Part shown: piece after piece, positions 24,226 through 36,941 of the stretch
Layout: every line of letters begins with the position of its first letter
Numbering within the stretch: the stretch's first letter is position 1
Position numbers and translations under genes: made by a program
The notes under the pieces: generated by a model
What the model was told of the DNA's origin: nothing
What the model saw: the letters and a program-made list of their open reading frames with translations, nothing else
The model's database searches: none
Source of the DNA: Leucaena leucocephala
Lineage: Eukaryota > Streptophyta > Magnoliopsida > Fabales > Fabaceae
Length of the DNA: 64,000 nt
Direction: 5' to 3'
Assembly (NCBI GenBank): GCA_037074615.1
Contig: CM073554.1
Span: 22,155,501-22,219,500, forward strand

Positions 24226-25530
24226 GTATTCATAATTCAGTATTAATGCCTTGATGGTTTGTTGTGATTAAATTTATGGCTGATTCTGTATTCTTGTTGG
24301 GATGATCATGCGTCAGCTGGTCTGCGTGATGTTCAGTTAGCGGAGGTTAAGCTGGAAACTTACGAAAGTTTTCCTTGCTTTAATTAGTGTCACATGCTTG
24401 TTCTCCTGTCAACTTTCAATGTTCTCGCTACTCTGATAAGTTTTGTGAATAGGTATGAAGTTCAATATGTTTTCATGCATGATCTTTCTCCTATTATATT
24501 TCTTTCCCTACTTTCTTTTTATCTGTTCTGCTTGTTCCTGAACGCTTTATCACTCAAATTCCCATCCAAATTATTTCAAAGTCTAAAATAATAACAGTAG
24601 TACTTGTTTGCTAGTATTTGTGACATGCATCTGGTCTTAACTGAAATATAGTCATCAAACCATCAGATCTCGATTTACACATGTGAACAATTTAACTGCC
24701 TAGAAAGATTAGGTTAGCTATTTGGATGGAATGATGTTATTGTGCTTTTTATACCATTCATTAAAAGGTCCTATTTAATAACGTTTTTTTTTTGGTCTTT
24801 TGCTTCATCTCTTCATAAAAATCTAAACCTTCTGTTCAACCCTTTCTTCACCCGTTAAAGGAATTGCATGACTTGCTATATGCTCCTATCCTTAATATGG
24901 GATTTGGGGAGTTGATCTTATGATGAATAAGACATCTTTATTATATTTATATATATATATATATATATATTTTAAATTATTTATATTGATACACCCCCTA
25001 ACAATAATCAAGAGGGGTATGAAGAGAATTAAGGAAGATGATTGGAGTATTTTAAAAAAAATATTATATTAACTAACTTAATTAACTTTTTTAATCTAAT
25101 CAAATTAGTTAAATATGTCTTATATTAAGGATTAGAAGAGTATTTTACATTATATAAACTTCTTCGGTTCTTAATATAAGATCTAATTGGGAAGTTGATA
25201 TTGATATAAATATAAAACATATTTCCTATATTTATTAATTTTTTAACAAGTTACCTCTAATGATACTTCTTCAACAATAATTAAATAAAAGAAGAGAAAG
25301 GGAGTTAAGGAAGATGATTATAATATTTTAGAAAAAATATATTATATTAATTAACTTAATTAATTTACTTAGTTGAATCAAATTAGTTAAATATATATTG
25401 ATCAATATATATAGTAATATATGTATACAAGTCATACTATTTATAAATTATAGATAGTATGGCTTACTTTTGAGACTCCATCTATTGAGCAAGAAAATGT
25501 GCTTAACTCTATATGTGTGTGTGTATATTA
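24226..25530. other. RING 3' UTR and AT-rich spacer
   Basis: The 3' UTR of the RING gene probably covers the first few hundred bases. A TA microsatellite lies at about 24949-24970. Two related AT-rich blocks (around 25010-25140 and 25270-25400) share an AATTAACTTNNTTAATC-type pattern and look like diverged copies of one repeat. No gene. Confidence 0.45.
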
Positions 25531-25645
25531 TATGGTAAGGAACAGGGTTGCATCCTATAAGGACACGAATTCGATTCCTACTGTTCTCGTAAGAGCTCTT
25601 TTGGTAAGCGATTTTGTAAGTTATCTGTAAGTGTTGTCTGAGTAT
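25531..25645 (+). mobile_element. Possible SINE remnant
   Basis: An A-box-like TATGGTAAGGAACAGG near 25531 and a B-box-like GAATTCGATTCC at 25567-25578 have tRNA-like spacing, as in plant SINE heads. It directly abuts the TRIM to its right. No tail or target duplication is certain. Confidence 0.4.
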
Positions 25646-25654
25646 TGGGGCTGT

Positions 25655-26087
25655 TGTAACATCTCAGACCCTTCCATCGTAGATATTATCCTTGTTTGCA
25701 GTCGTAGCCAAGAGCAAGATTTTGTTTCCCTGGGTGCAGCAGTAGCCACTCAGAAAATGCGTCTACAAGGGGAAGGTATCCGCACCCTTATAAGGCATGA
25801 TTCGTTCACATTCCCAATCGATATGGGACTTCACAACATCCATCCCCTCATAAGAGCCCAGTGACCTTGCTGGCACACTGACCGGATGCCTGACTCTAAT
25901 ACCAATTGTAACATCCCATACCTCTCCCTCGTAGATATTGTTCCTGTTTATAACCGTAGCTAAGAGCAGGGTTTTGTTTCCCTGGGTGTAGTCGTAGCTA
26001 CCTAGGAAACGCGTCTGTAAGGGGAAGGTATCCGCACCCTTATAAGGTGTACTTTGTTACCCTTCCCAACTGATGTGATGTATGACA
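25655..26087 (-). mobile_element. TRIM: miniature LTR retrotransposon
   Basis: Two direct repeats of exactly 181 bp (25655-25835 and 25907-26087) begin TGTAACAT and end in CA. They share blocks such as AGGGGAAGGTATCCGCACCC or close variants. The internal part is only 71 bp. Directly inside the right repeat, the minus strand reads ATTGGTATTAGAGTC, a near match to the initiator-Met tRNA primer site. Inside the left repeat the minus strand is purine-rich (GAGGGGATGGATGT), as expected for the polypurine tract. It therefore lies on the minus strand and codes for nothing. The 5-bp flanks do not match (GCTGT, ATTTT), and the LTRs have diverged considerably. Confidence 0.75.
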
Positions 26088-26179
26088 ATTTTTAAAACAT
26101 TAGCTATACTTTTAATTAAATTTAAGAATATGTTTATAATTTATTTTTAAAACAATTTTTTTAAATATATGTATGACAC

Positions 26180-27056
26180 TAAGGCACGTTTGGTACGTAA
26201 CATTGAAGGCTTCGGACTAGCATAAGGACAGGGAATAGGCTAAATTGGGCTATTTGGTATGTAACATTGGGTAATCTTTAGGATTGTGCAATACTACATA
26301 GGTGGAATTAGGCAATTCCACCTACCCCTATCATTTTATTTTCAGTCATAGAATTGAAATTTGTTAAGACAAAAATATCCTTCATTCTCTCCTATGTCAA
26401 AGCCATTCGTGAACCACCGGCCTTCTTCATCCATCATTCTCCTTTATTTCCCCCAATCTCTGCCACCATCACTCTCGCCGTCTACCACTCTTCCTATTGT
26501 CGTCATCCCCATCGCCATTGTTCACTGTCGTCCCCATTGCCTTAAGACAGTAGAAACCTTGTTCATGTCCTTCAGTTTACGATAGCAAAAGGAAGAGAGA
26601 GAGAGAAACAAAGATAGTGGAAGCCTTGTTCATGTCTTTCGATTCCTCTGTAGCAGTAGCTCCACAACCATTGTTCACCGTTGTCCCCACTACCATAAGA
26701 CAACGAAGTTCTCGTTCATGTCCTTAGGTTCATGATAGAGGAAGGAAGAGAGAGAAAAAGAGAGAGGGAGATGAAGATAGTGAAAGCCTTGTTGGGAAGA
26801 CAGTGAAGAGAAGTAGAATTTTGGGAAGGTGAAGAAGAGAAGCATATACGAGCTGAATTTTGGGGTTTAGAGCAAGGGGTACTATAGTATTTTTATAGTT
26901 AATGGCTAATTATAAAATAAAATTAATGAAATTATTCCCTTTAAATATTACTTCATACCTAACATAATTTTAAAAGCACATTCCCACTCCAATTCCCAAT
27001 CCTAATCCCAATCACAATCCATCAAAATCCAATATTACGTATCAAACGAAAGTGCG
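26180..27056. mobile_element. MITE-like element with degenerate terminal inverted repeats
   Basis: The left end reads GCACGTTTGGTACGTAACATTG-like sequence near 26183. The right end, on the minus strand, reads CACTTTCGTTTGATACGTAA near 27052. These are imperfect inverted repeats bounding about 870 bp without coding capacity. Internal GAAGCCTTGTTCATGTC motifs recur. Superfamily and target duplication are not determined. Confidence 0.5.
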
Positions 27057-27905
27057 TGTTTGGGTAGTCTATAAACCATAGTTTGAAAAGCCCTTTTGGG
27101 CTAAACTATAGTTTGGGGAACAAATAAAACAAACAACCTTCAAATGTCTAAAAGAGCTTATAGACAAAACTATAGTTTCAGACAAGTTTCTAAGAATATC
27201 ATCTAGGTGTGGAAAAGAGTTTATGGGCTGTTCAATGACCATTTTGCCCTTACTTTTTCTGACACTCTCATCTCCATCGTCCATATTTTCCTCATAGTAA
27301 CCAGAGTAAGAACTCAGCGGTGGTTGCTATCTCTCTCCTCTTTGCTGACTTGCCCTCTCATCGTTTTGCCATCTCGCAGATCTGTCTCACCACATCACAT
27401 CATTTTCTTCTCCTCTATCCGCTTTCGCTACTTCTTCTTCTCATCGTCAGCTTCTCTGTCGCTTGACGTTGCTGACCAATGTGACTAGAGGTGGAGGGTG
27501 GGATGAATGGAGGAGGCCACGGTTGGATAGGATATGAACATTGTTGGGCTACAGATCTCACAGTGATCGTTGTTGTCCTCTTCTTCCTCATATCTCGAGG
27601 CTAAACAATGATCGTTATTTTTTTCCTGTTGGTATCACTGGTCTGTTCACTATCAGCAGAGATGAGGGAGTGTGAGTGGTTGAAGGAGATGAATAGTAAA
27701 TCATTTATTATTTCTTTATTTTTTTTATCTCATACATTTTCTAGTAATTTGTCAATCACAAAACTCATTCTAATAATAATAATAATCAAAATACTCATTT
27801 TATTCATAATAACTTATTTTTCATAAACTTTTCTCTATAAGAACTTATAAATCACTTATTCTCCATAAGAATTTCTCTAAAAATTAAAGCATATGGCCCT
27901 AAATG
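27057..27905. repeat. Repeat-like non-coding block
   Basis: Starts with GTTTGGGTAG near 27058 and ends near TAAATGTTTGG (27900). It contains a CT-rich centre and no domain-bearing frame. GTTTGG-type ends are typical of plant non-autonomous DNA elements, but inverted repeats are not clear. Confidence 0.3.
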
Positions 27906-29045
27906 TTTGGGATTCAAATATTGTTTTACTAGTATTGTTAAAACAATTAATATATAAAAGTATAAGTCACTAAAGCTAGATGCTTGGACCTCTTCTTCCT
28001 TTTCCTTTCTAAGCAGCACCTTCCAACTCTTTTTGCGGCGACTTGATTCTAGTGCCTCTTAACAACCTCCGTTTATACATTTTGGTCATTAATATCAATC
28101 AGAAACTACTAAAAATCCCAGAAATAGTTATTAAAAAGACCTAGAATACTATAAATATTCCTTCCAATATTTATGTAAGGTGGCTCTTAAAAGTAAAAGC
28201 TGGTTCAAATTATCAATTTTACTCCTATAATTTAGTAATTTTTTAAATCTTGAGAAGGCATTGTGAGGTATCATTTAATTAATAGAGGTATAATTAAAAT
28301 ATTAGAATGTTTCTGAACAAATAAAGCAATCTAACAATGTTTTTTTAATTTACATGAGAAACGTCTCAAATATCTTAGATAAAGAACTCATGAGAATAGT
28401 TGTTAAGTATTTATGTGATAATTTAATTTAAGAAATAGTTTATCTTTGTCATTATTTGTTTGTTTGTAGTAAGTATTAGCCAATTATCATTATTTATTAT
28501 TATTTGCTACAAATTAGTAAAATGTGTTCATGTACTGCTCCCCTCCAATATTAAATATAAAGTCATCTTAATTAATTCAGAAAATTAAAAAAATAGATAA
28601 GTTAGTCTTTTATAATTAACATGTTGAGAATTCATAGTACTGTTTTTTTTTTAAAAAAAAACTCCTAACATATAAATAGGAGGATTATGATAAAATAATT
28701 TAATATAAGTGATAAGAAACCTAAAAATGAAAGTATATACGAGTATCTAGAAGAAAATCAAAACCTTTAAAATGGATAAAATATTTAAGTCTGGATTCTG
28801 GAAGAGCATAATAATAACATCCTCATTAAAAACTTGAGAAGTTGAACAAAGATAAACACTACACTATCTGCCACGGTGTCACCTACCACCATGACGGTTG
28901 TCGGCTGGGCGAACACATTATTCTTTTGCGAGCGACAACCACCAGTCCCAATAAAATTCTTACTTTCGGATGGTTCCTCCTACTAATGAGTGAGAATGAT
29001 GAGCTTAAATGTGGCATTTTCCAGTTTGATAGTGAGTAGAATATA
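27906..29045. other. Spacer upstream of the MED33 relic
   Basis: AT-rich, no gene. The last 200 bp lead into the presumed original start codon of the Mediator relic. Confidence 0.45.
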
Positions 29046-29328
29046 ATGGGGGCGGATTGCGAATGCGAGTGGAATGAAGTGAAGGAAAAGGTTTTAGAAA
29101 GGGTGAAGTTGTTCCCACAACGAAAAGAACCTTCTTTATATTGGGTAATGGAATTGATCGAATGTCTCAGCGCTTTGAATGTTCGGTTGCCCAGTCCTGA
29201 GTTTGCGGAGCTATTGGCCTCTCACCTCTGCTTTGATTACAACCACCCCTCTTAGTGGAGGTTCCTTGAGCAAGCCCTTTCCTCCCGTCTCCTCTTCCGC
29301 TCCAAGTCCTCTCACTCCTCTCTTCTAG
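29046..29328 (+). pseudogene. MED33: MED33 relic, first exon
   Basis: Frame from ATG at 29046 with the family motifs SLYWVMELIECLSALNVRLP and FAELLASHLCFD. TAG at 29253-29255 replaces the residue before WRFLEQAL, where the family has PLSW. The frame continues open after the stop to a donor at 29329. Confidence 0.85.
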
Positions 29329-29521
29329 GTTCTCCTATTTCTATTTCTATATCTATTTTACATTGTTTGGTTTTCATTTACATGTGTAAGTATAAATCTC
29401 CTAGATTCCTGCATTGCACTTGCGTTTTCTTTTACTTCGTTTCTTGTAATAGTATAAGCACATTAAATGTACATCTCTCCACATTGCTGGCCATTATGCG
29501 CAAGCAATGCAGCAGCACTAC

Positions 29522-31628
29522 TGTAACATCTTAATTTTTATTTTTATATTTAAATATAATTAAAATATTATTTATTAATAAAAAATTATAATAGATTAAA
29601 CGCATTATTTAAAGTTTAGAAATATATGAAATTAAAAACAACAATAACAAGCCTTATTCTATTAAATGGAGTTAGCTACATGAATCATACGACGCTATTG
29701 TGCTCATATGAAATTAAGAAAATAAAATAAATAAATTATTAATTATTAGAAATTTTATTATAAACAGTTAAAGAAATTATATAAATTTAAGGGTAAATAG
29801 ATAATCAATAATCATCTTAAATGATTGATAATATAAGATATAGGTAGATATAGAGAATATATATATATATATAATAATATAAATATATTTTTGATTAAAT
29901 ATATGTATAAAATATACGTATTTATAGTATAATGATAATATAGTATAAATATACATAAGGAAAAATATAGTTTAAATTCTAAATTACCATATCTGATAGA
30001 ATTTTAAGAAAGATAATAATAATACTAAAAAATAATAAAATAATATTAGATAATATTACAATTTTAAACCTTATGAATTATATATAAGCACCATAAGTCT
30101 AGTCTTTAACTCTTATTGTCATCTAATTTCTCTCTTTACTCCCATCATACTGTCATTGAGGTTTAGGAGTAACTTTTGTTAAAACATCATATTGTTTGTG
30201 ATTGATGTTATTGTACATATGGGGCCATTAGACTCGTGCCAATTATTCTTTGCTTTAGCGAGAGGTAATCACTTTCTACTCGTTATGTGTGCTAATATGA
30301 TATTTGTGAGTAATTTGATATATATAAATCTATTGATATGATTGTATTAAGAAAATTTGTTTGATAATTTTTATTAAAAAATAGTCTTGTGGGATTTAAA
30401 ATTTAATTTGAAAAGTTTGAGTTGAGATTATAAACTTATTATATTTTGAGATTGGAAGTTGAAGAAAATTATTATCTTGAGAAAAACTCTATCGTGATAT
30501 TTGTTGATATTATTGATTATGAAGTTATTGAGATTTTGATTAATATGATTATCTTAAGAATTATGTATTAAGAATTGGTGATAAGAGAGTTGTATATCTA
30601 CCACATGGTTTAACCTCTATTGGAGCTCAATGGTTGACTTTTATCTCACAAGTTTATTGAGAGATGTGCTCCACATGTTTACCAAAGAGCTACAACACCT
30701 CTACCTGTTTACCGAGCAAGAATGAACACATTGTTCAATCATATACTATGTGAATTTTGGCATATCCATAACATTTGACTAGTTAGCTTTTTGAGTGGTC
30801 AGGTATATGGTAGTTATCTCTAACTCATGGGTTTGGTCAACGGGGATAAGGCGGTTCGATTGGATTGATGGGAAGAATTTGGGTGAGTTATCCATTGGAT
30901 TTTATTATGATAATATGTTATTTTCTATATATTGTCCTTTATAATTTGTCCCACTTGACACCTTATGAGTACATGTTAGTATGCATGATGAGTAGAATTG
31001 CTAGTTACTGAGACATTTATCTCATCATATTTTTATTAATATTTTTTAGGTAATAGTCTCATCTTAAGACCCTAGAAAAAATTTTATAGGCTTGATTAAA
31101 GCTATATCAATTGTATAACCTTATTCTTTAAATGTATGTGTAAAATACTTGTATATTACTATAGTAGGTTTAATTCTATATACTCTAATATGATATATTA
31201 CTCTACTTATATTTGATATTGTATATAATATTTTAATAACATTTTCATATAATTAATAATGGGTTTGTAATATATTTAATTAATTTTTATAAAAGATTTT
31301 ATAATTTCTGTTTTACTAATTAATATACATATTTATATAAAAGTGCGATATTTATAATATAAAATTTATGAAAGATTGAATAATTTTTATGTTTTAAATA
31401 ATTTGACTTATCTTATTATTTTTCTATCATAATTATTTGTCTATTAAAAAAAATCTTTTTATAGCTATGGTAGGGTTGTATTTTTTAGACTTTAGTAAAT
31501 TTTTTTCTAACATGATTAACTCTTTTAAAATAAACTAAATTTATTTATTATTTTATTTTATTTATTTATATTGTATATAAAATAAGACTGAGTAGTTAAT
31601 ATTAATTATATTTTAGGAGGATTTTATA
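29522..31628. mobile_element. Solo LTR (about 2.1 kb) in the first MED33 intron
   Basis: Starts TGTAACATCTTAATTTTT, a common start of gypsy-type LTRs, and ends GGATTTTATA, one C-to-T change from a CA end. ACTAC flanks it on both sides (29517-29521 and 31629-31633), a 5-bp target duplication. No coding region lies inside. Confidence 0.6.
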
Positions 31629-32093
31629 ACTACTAATTTGTAAGTGTTAAGAGCTTGTTGCTTGAGTGAGTTTGGACAACTTGTAGAACATATTAACCAG
31701 GTTTGAGTTTAAAGCCTGCTGTTCAAGCTTCCGGAGTTGCATTGTTTTTTGTTAAGACATTTAGCAGATATGCATCTGCTATCCTCACATTTACTATATA
31801 TAAAATCCTTGCTTGTCATTCACTGTTGCTTGGTCTCTTATCACGTTATTCAGTTTATGTGTGCATCTGCTATTGCAAACTTTTGGACTATAATTTAGAT
31901 GTCTGTTTCCTTCTCCCTCTCTCCTCTCTGCATTTTGTTAAGCATCCTGCATTTTGTTAAGTTATTCACTTCTGATAGACCACAACGTCACAGTGAGATC
32001 TAACTCCACCTAGTTGGATACGACTTCTTGTTGTATTCATGTTTGATGATTTTCAGAGATGCTTTCCTTTATTAATCTAACATCTTATTACAG

Positions 32094-32204
32094 GATAATT
32101 CGTCATCGACATTGTCAACCAGAGGCCTATAGGCTCTTTCTTGAACTTCTCTGCCAGTATGCATTTTCATTTGATCCAAATGTGGCTGATTCTTGCAAAC
32201 TAAA
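32094..32204 (+). pseudogene. MED33: MED33 relic exon (QPEAYRLFLELL)
   Basis: Bounded by CAG at 32091-32093 and GTAAAT at 32205. It reads IIRHRHCQPEAYRLFLELL, corresponding to the AAYRLYLELLKRHAF region of MED33. Joins in phase to the next exon at 33284. Confidence 0.8.
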
Positions 32205-32727
32205 GTAAATATAATCTCTTCCATTATTGCTTAAGTGGGGGGTTCGCTCTAAGATAATGTCTATTTGCCCATGAAATAGCATTACATAATTATGGTATTT
32301 CTTATTTAATTTTTCTTATGTAATGCCATGGGAAAGCTTGGGAAGTGACACTTACATGATTCCATTTGATAGATTTTACATATCCCTACATATCAGTCAA
32401 ATATCTATTACAGACAGGATTTGCTTCCTTTATTGATTTTCCTTAAAAGGTGAAATTTCTTGCTTAGTGAATATAAAGATTGTAAAAACTTAGTACATAT
32501 CAAACATGGTGGTATAGTTGCTTTCACTTGTACTTTTCTGTTTGGATGCACATTTATGAATAAGGTTTATTTTGTTTGTGTATATATAACAGTTTGGCCT
32601 ATGATTTGTCAGACATTTTGTTAAAACAGTTCTACAGGTCTTAAGACCTGAATATGTTATTTCATTAACCGAATTGCGCATTTCTAGCATTGGGGACTTG
32701 AATAGGCTAGAGTTGGCAAATGGACAT

Positions 32728-33215
32728 GTTTAGAGGCCCGTTTGGATAGGATTTTGGAAATGAGTTTATGAAAAAAAAAAAGGATTTTGAGCAGCTTATA
32801 GAAAAGGGTTTTTGGAGAAGAGCTTATGGAAAAAAGTAGTTTTGAATAAATGAGTGTTTGGATGGTTATTTCCAAAATTACTTTTATTATTAGTAAATTA
32901 TGAAAAAGGGTATGAGTATTAAATAAGGAGGGATAAAAGATGAGAGGAGAGAGGGTGTAAAAAAAGTATGAGAGAGAAGAGAGGGTGTAAGAAAAAGTAG
33001 GAGAGAGTGTATAAAGTAGGGGTAATAAGCTACTATAGTAATTGGTTAGTTCATAAGCTCTTTTACTGTTCTATAAGCTACTTTGACCAGCTTATTTAAA
33101 ACCTTAGTTTTAAACCATATTTTAGTCCAAAAGCCCATTTGAACAAATATGACTGTTTATTTTAAAATTTCTCTAAACCAAGGTTTGGCAGTTTGTCAAA
33201 CACACACTAGTTGTT
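32728..33215. mobile_element. Possible MITE in a MED33 intron
   Basis: About 490 bp opening with GGCCCGTTTGGATAGG and closing with GTTTGTCAAACACACAC, weakly inverted ends. It is purine-rich and contains a duplicated GAGAGGGTGTAA motif. No coding region. The class is uncertain. Confidence 0.4.
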
Positions 33216-33283
33216 GGAAGATACCATCTAAACACATTTAATCAATGACATAATAATCTAAAAAGAGCATTTCTGGTTTGCAG

Positions 33284-33660
33284 GATAATAAATTCTGTTG
33301 ACACTGCCCTTCAACTTTCTCAAACATACAACATTCCTTTTCTGGTGCTTGGACATGTATTTGTGCTGGTTTTATACAGCATCGTCATTGCTTTGATTGA
33401 TAGCACTTTAAATGACTGGGGAATACAAATGAAGCTATGTGAAAAACCATGCGTGAATCCCAAAAGCGACCTGTACATGGACATTGATCCCAATGTGACT
33501 CACGGTGTCAAAAGAAATGAATATCTTGAACAGAAAAGGGAAAGAAACTCCTTCATGGCACTAGAGGTTTTGGGAAGACTAACATAAAGCAGAAAAGCAA
33601 CAATTCTTCTACAGTATGTCCTCTTGAACATGTATCTCCTTCTACTCTTTATATTTGATC
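33284..33660 (+). pseudogene. MED33: MED33 relic exon, cut by copia 2
   Basis: Acceptor CAG at 33281-33283. The motifs SVDTALQLSQTYNIPF and NSFMALEVLGRLT match MED33. TAA at 33585-33587 falls where the family has Gln or a similar residue, and the frame goes on with SRKATILLQ. Exon-like sequence ends near 33660, directly before the copia LTR at 33667. Confidence 0.8.
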
Positions 33661-33666
33661 TTTAAC

Positions 33667-35115
33667 TGTAAATAATCGTAGATATTATTACAGATATTAT
33701 ATGGCTGATATATAAGAAATAAATATAGGGATCATTAGACGATTTTATTATATATTTGAATTTTATTATGTTAAGATCATAATCCTATGATATCAATTAT
33801 CTTAATTGATTGTGTATATGTAATTATATATGTGATCATTGAGAATACAAGAGATAGAAGAATCACTTTACACTTCCCTGTCATGTTGTCGTCCAACATG
33901 GTATTAGAGCGGGATGAAAGATCTTCTACCATAGAGTCCATTACCACCATCCCGTTTGACCACGCCTCAACTCAGTCAAAGTCTCCGGCCTTGAAGGGTG
34001 GGCCTTTCTCATCGTAAAGGACCATCTCACTGGCGACCATTATCTTGAATGGGCACAATCAATGTCCCTTACTCTCGAATGTCGCAACAAGCTTGACTTG
34101 ATCCAATGTGACCTGCCATCCACCAACTATACTAGTACCTACCGTCATTGGAAGTCCAACAACTCCCTGGTTGCTTCATGGCTCCACAACACCATGATCA
34201 CTGCCCTCCGTAAGAGCTTCATGTTCCTCTCCTCAGCTAAAGCAATATGTGTTGCTATGAAGGAGGCCTATGGTAAGTATCCAATTGCCTCCCTTATCTT
34301 TTATCTGCGCTCTCATCTCTGCGCTATCAAGCAGGGTGCTCGCCCCCTCAATGTCTACTATATGGAGAAGACGGCTTTGTGACAAGAACTTGACCTGTTG
34401 CAATATTGTGTCTAGAGGAATGCGATGATGCTGCGGATTACTACCTAGCCCTAGAGGAGGAACGCTATTCAAACTCCTCGTTAGCCTTAATCCTATCTAT
34501 GATGACATTCGTTTTTGCCTCTTAGGGTGTGTTCCTCTTCCATCCATCCCTGAGGCTTTCGCTCACCTAAGGGATGAAGAATCCTGTTGCCAAGTAATAC
34601 TTCTTGACCCTATAACTTCTTGGCTCGTGACCACTGAGGCCTCCGCTCTTGCTGCTCGTGTTCCTGATTCGAAAAAAGAGAGACCAGTATGTGAATATTG
34701 CAAAAAGGTGGGGCATAAGAATAAATGTTGGCACCTTCATGGTAAGCCCCCATATTGGAAGCCAACAACGTGGCAAGCCCCAAGGTCATTTGGCCAAAGC
34801 CTCCACTCTTGACGAGTTGACTCCTATTACTGCCTTTCCTTCACCAGACCCGTTGGCACTTATTTTGGAGATTATGAATGCCCTTGAAAATCAAACGCAC
34901 AAATATGTTGCTACTGTGGTACAATGAAGTAATTTCTTTAAAACTCTTACTACTATTAAAGGTAAGCATCCAAGTCTTTGTTAGATAGTAGACTCATGTG
35001 CCTCTGATCATATGACTGATAATATCTTATTATTTTCCAACTATACTTCCACCATGTCTCACCTTATAGTTAAAATTGATGACACTTCTGATTCTCTTAT
35101 GGCTGGTGACTAATA
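33667..35115 (+). mobile_element. Truncated copia element 2: 5' LTR, gag, start of protease
   Basis: A 232-bp LTR (33667-33898, TGTAAATAATCG to GTCCAACA) is followed directly by the primer-binding site TGGTATTAGAGC. The gag remnant at about 33990-34700 has LVASWLHNTMI and RKSFMFLSSAKA, then a zinc knuckle (CEYCKKVGHKNKCWHLHGK, 34699-34755) and the protease start (IVDSCASDHMT, near 34988). Stops interrupt it. It ends near 35115, where MED33-like sequence resumes, with no integrase, reverse transcriptase or 3' LTR. It belongs to the same family as the element at 41718, whose gag shares RKSFMFLSSAK and KEAYGK. Confidence 0.8.
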
Positions 35116-35119
35116 ATGG

Positions 35120-35181
35120 AAAGGCCTGCAGCTGCAAAGATCCTTTACAGTGCCTCCCTTAGATGTGGGTGGTATATTTAG
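35120..35181 (+). pseudogene. MED33: MED33 relic exon fragment (AAKILYSASL)
   Basis: A short end of an exon reading AAKILYSASLRCGWYI, then TAG and a GT donor at 35182. The family has SAATILCGASLIRGWNIQ here, so the TAG at 35179-35181 replaces Gln. The left limit is set by the end of the copia 2 fragment and is approximate. Confidence 0.65.
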
Positions 35182-35747
35182 GTGATCTGACTGAGCAGAG
35201 ATTTTGATAGTATAATGTACTCTCATGATTATACCATGTTTCATTCATTTACTTGTGTAAATTTTCTTTTTGCTAGTATCATGTTGATTAGATCTAACAA
35301 ACTAGTCATCTTGCATCATACTCAAATTTTAATTTTATACTTATCATTTAGTGAGTCCTCCATATACCTTCAGTATAATTTTCCTTAAAAGTCTTTAAAT
35401 AGAAAGATGTTAAACTGTATAATTCTGTACATTTTTATGCTTATCTAACACATGAGGAGGATCCATTAAAATAAGTACATTATCACCGACATCATCATAA
35501 TAATTCCATGAACAACTCATGATGACATTTGATAGGCTTTTCAGGGAAACATAGCATACACTAAATTAATTACTAATTCCACTAAATCCTCTTATAACTC
35601 CTTTATGATCATGTTCTAATGAACTTAAATATTTACAATTACCCTAGGATATTCTGCAATAATAATCTAGGATATTATTTAACATGCTTAAAGTTTGAAA
35701 CATCATGTAAGAAGTGGATTTAGAAAACCAAATTCAGCTGTGGTAAT

Positions 35748-35791
<44 letters not shown>

Positions 35792-36275
35792 TTGGATAAA
35801 GAACATGAACAGGCAACCGTTCACACACAATACAACCAGTTCATGAGCTTCATCGCTTTTAAGTGATGACATTAGTAGCAAAACATTTACCTATTTAAAC
35901 TTCCACTAACTCTTTCTATGTTTGGGAAATACTCTTTTAATATTTAATATATGATATATTTAACTAATTTAATTAAATTAAGGTAGTTAGTTAATATGAT
36001 ATGTTTTTCTTAAAATACTCTAATCATCTTCTTTAACTCCCTTCATCCTTCGTTTACTTGATTATTGTTAAGGGATTATCCAGCATATATTGGAAAAAAG
36101 TTAATAAATATAGAAAATATATCTTATATTTAAGATTAAAATTAAATCTCTAATTAAGTCTATAAGAGGAATAGTTCTGCACCTTTTGGCTGTATCATGT
36201 GCTTCTGGATGAACGAAAGAATATTTGAGTTACTGATATGGCATTCTTGAATTTAATCCATCTTGTTATCCTTTA
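35182..36275. other. MED33 intron sequence
   Basis: AT-rich. A TA microsatellite lies at about 35751-35787. No gene. Confidence 0.5.
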
Positions 36276-36905
36276 GGGTTTGTTTGGTTGGGAGGTTTTG
36301 GAGAGGAGGGGAGGGGAGACTTTTTGTCTTTTTATGGTCCCCTCTCCTCCCTCACCTCCCCTCCAAAAGTGGAGGTTTTTGGAGGGGAGAGAAACTTTTG
36401 CCCTCTTTTGACTAAAATACCCCTAAACTTTTTTTAATATTTCAATTATACCCTTAAACCTTTTTTTTATTTTTTTCACATCTAATTTTTTCTTTAATTG
36501 CATAATAATTATAATAAATTATAATAAAACTTAATAAGTATAATAAATTATTTATATATTATATTAAAATATATAATAATTGTAAAATTAATAAAAAATA
36601 ATGTTAAAATTTTAACATATTTTTTATTTTTTTTAATTTTATTATATATATATAAATGAGATAAAAATTTTTTAAAATTTATAAATTAAAAAAATAATAA
36701 TTTTAATATGAATATTTTAAATAAAGAATAAATAAATTTAAATAAAGAGATAAAGGTATTTTTATCAACTTTTAATTAACCCCTCTCCCCTCTCCTCCCC
36801 TTCTGAACCAAACAAAAAATATTATTCATTAACCTTCCCTATCTTTTTCTAACCTCCCTTAAATTAACCTAACCTCTTATTCCCTATAGTAAACCAAACA
36901 AAACT
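36276..36905. mobile_element. Tourist-like (PIF/Harbinger) MITE
   Basis: A 630-bp element. It starts GGGTTTGTTTGGTT and ends AAACCAAACAAAAC, nearly perfect inverted ends for this group. TTA is present on both sides (36273-36275 and 36906-36908), the expected 3-bp target duplication. It is non-coding and sits 36 bp upstream of a MED33 exon. Confidence 0.75.
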
Positions 36906-36941
36906 TTAGTGTTTCTAAAGACAAAGGTGATCCCTTGGCAG

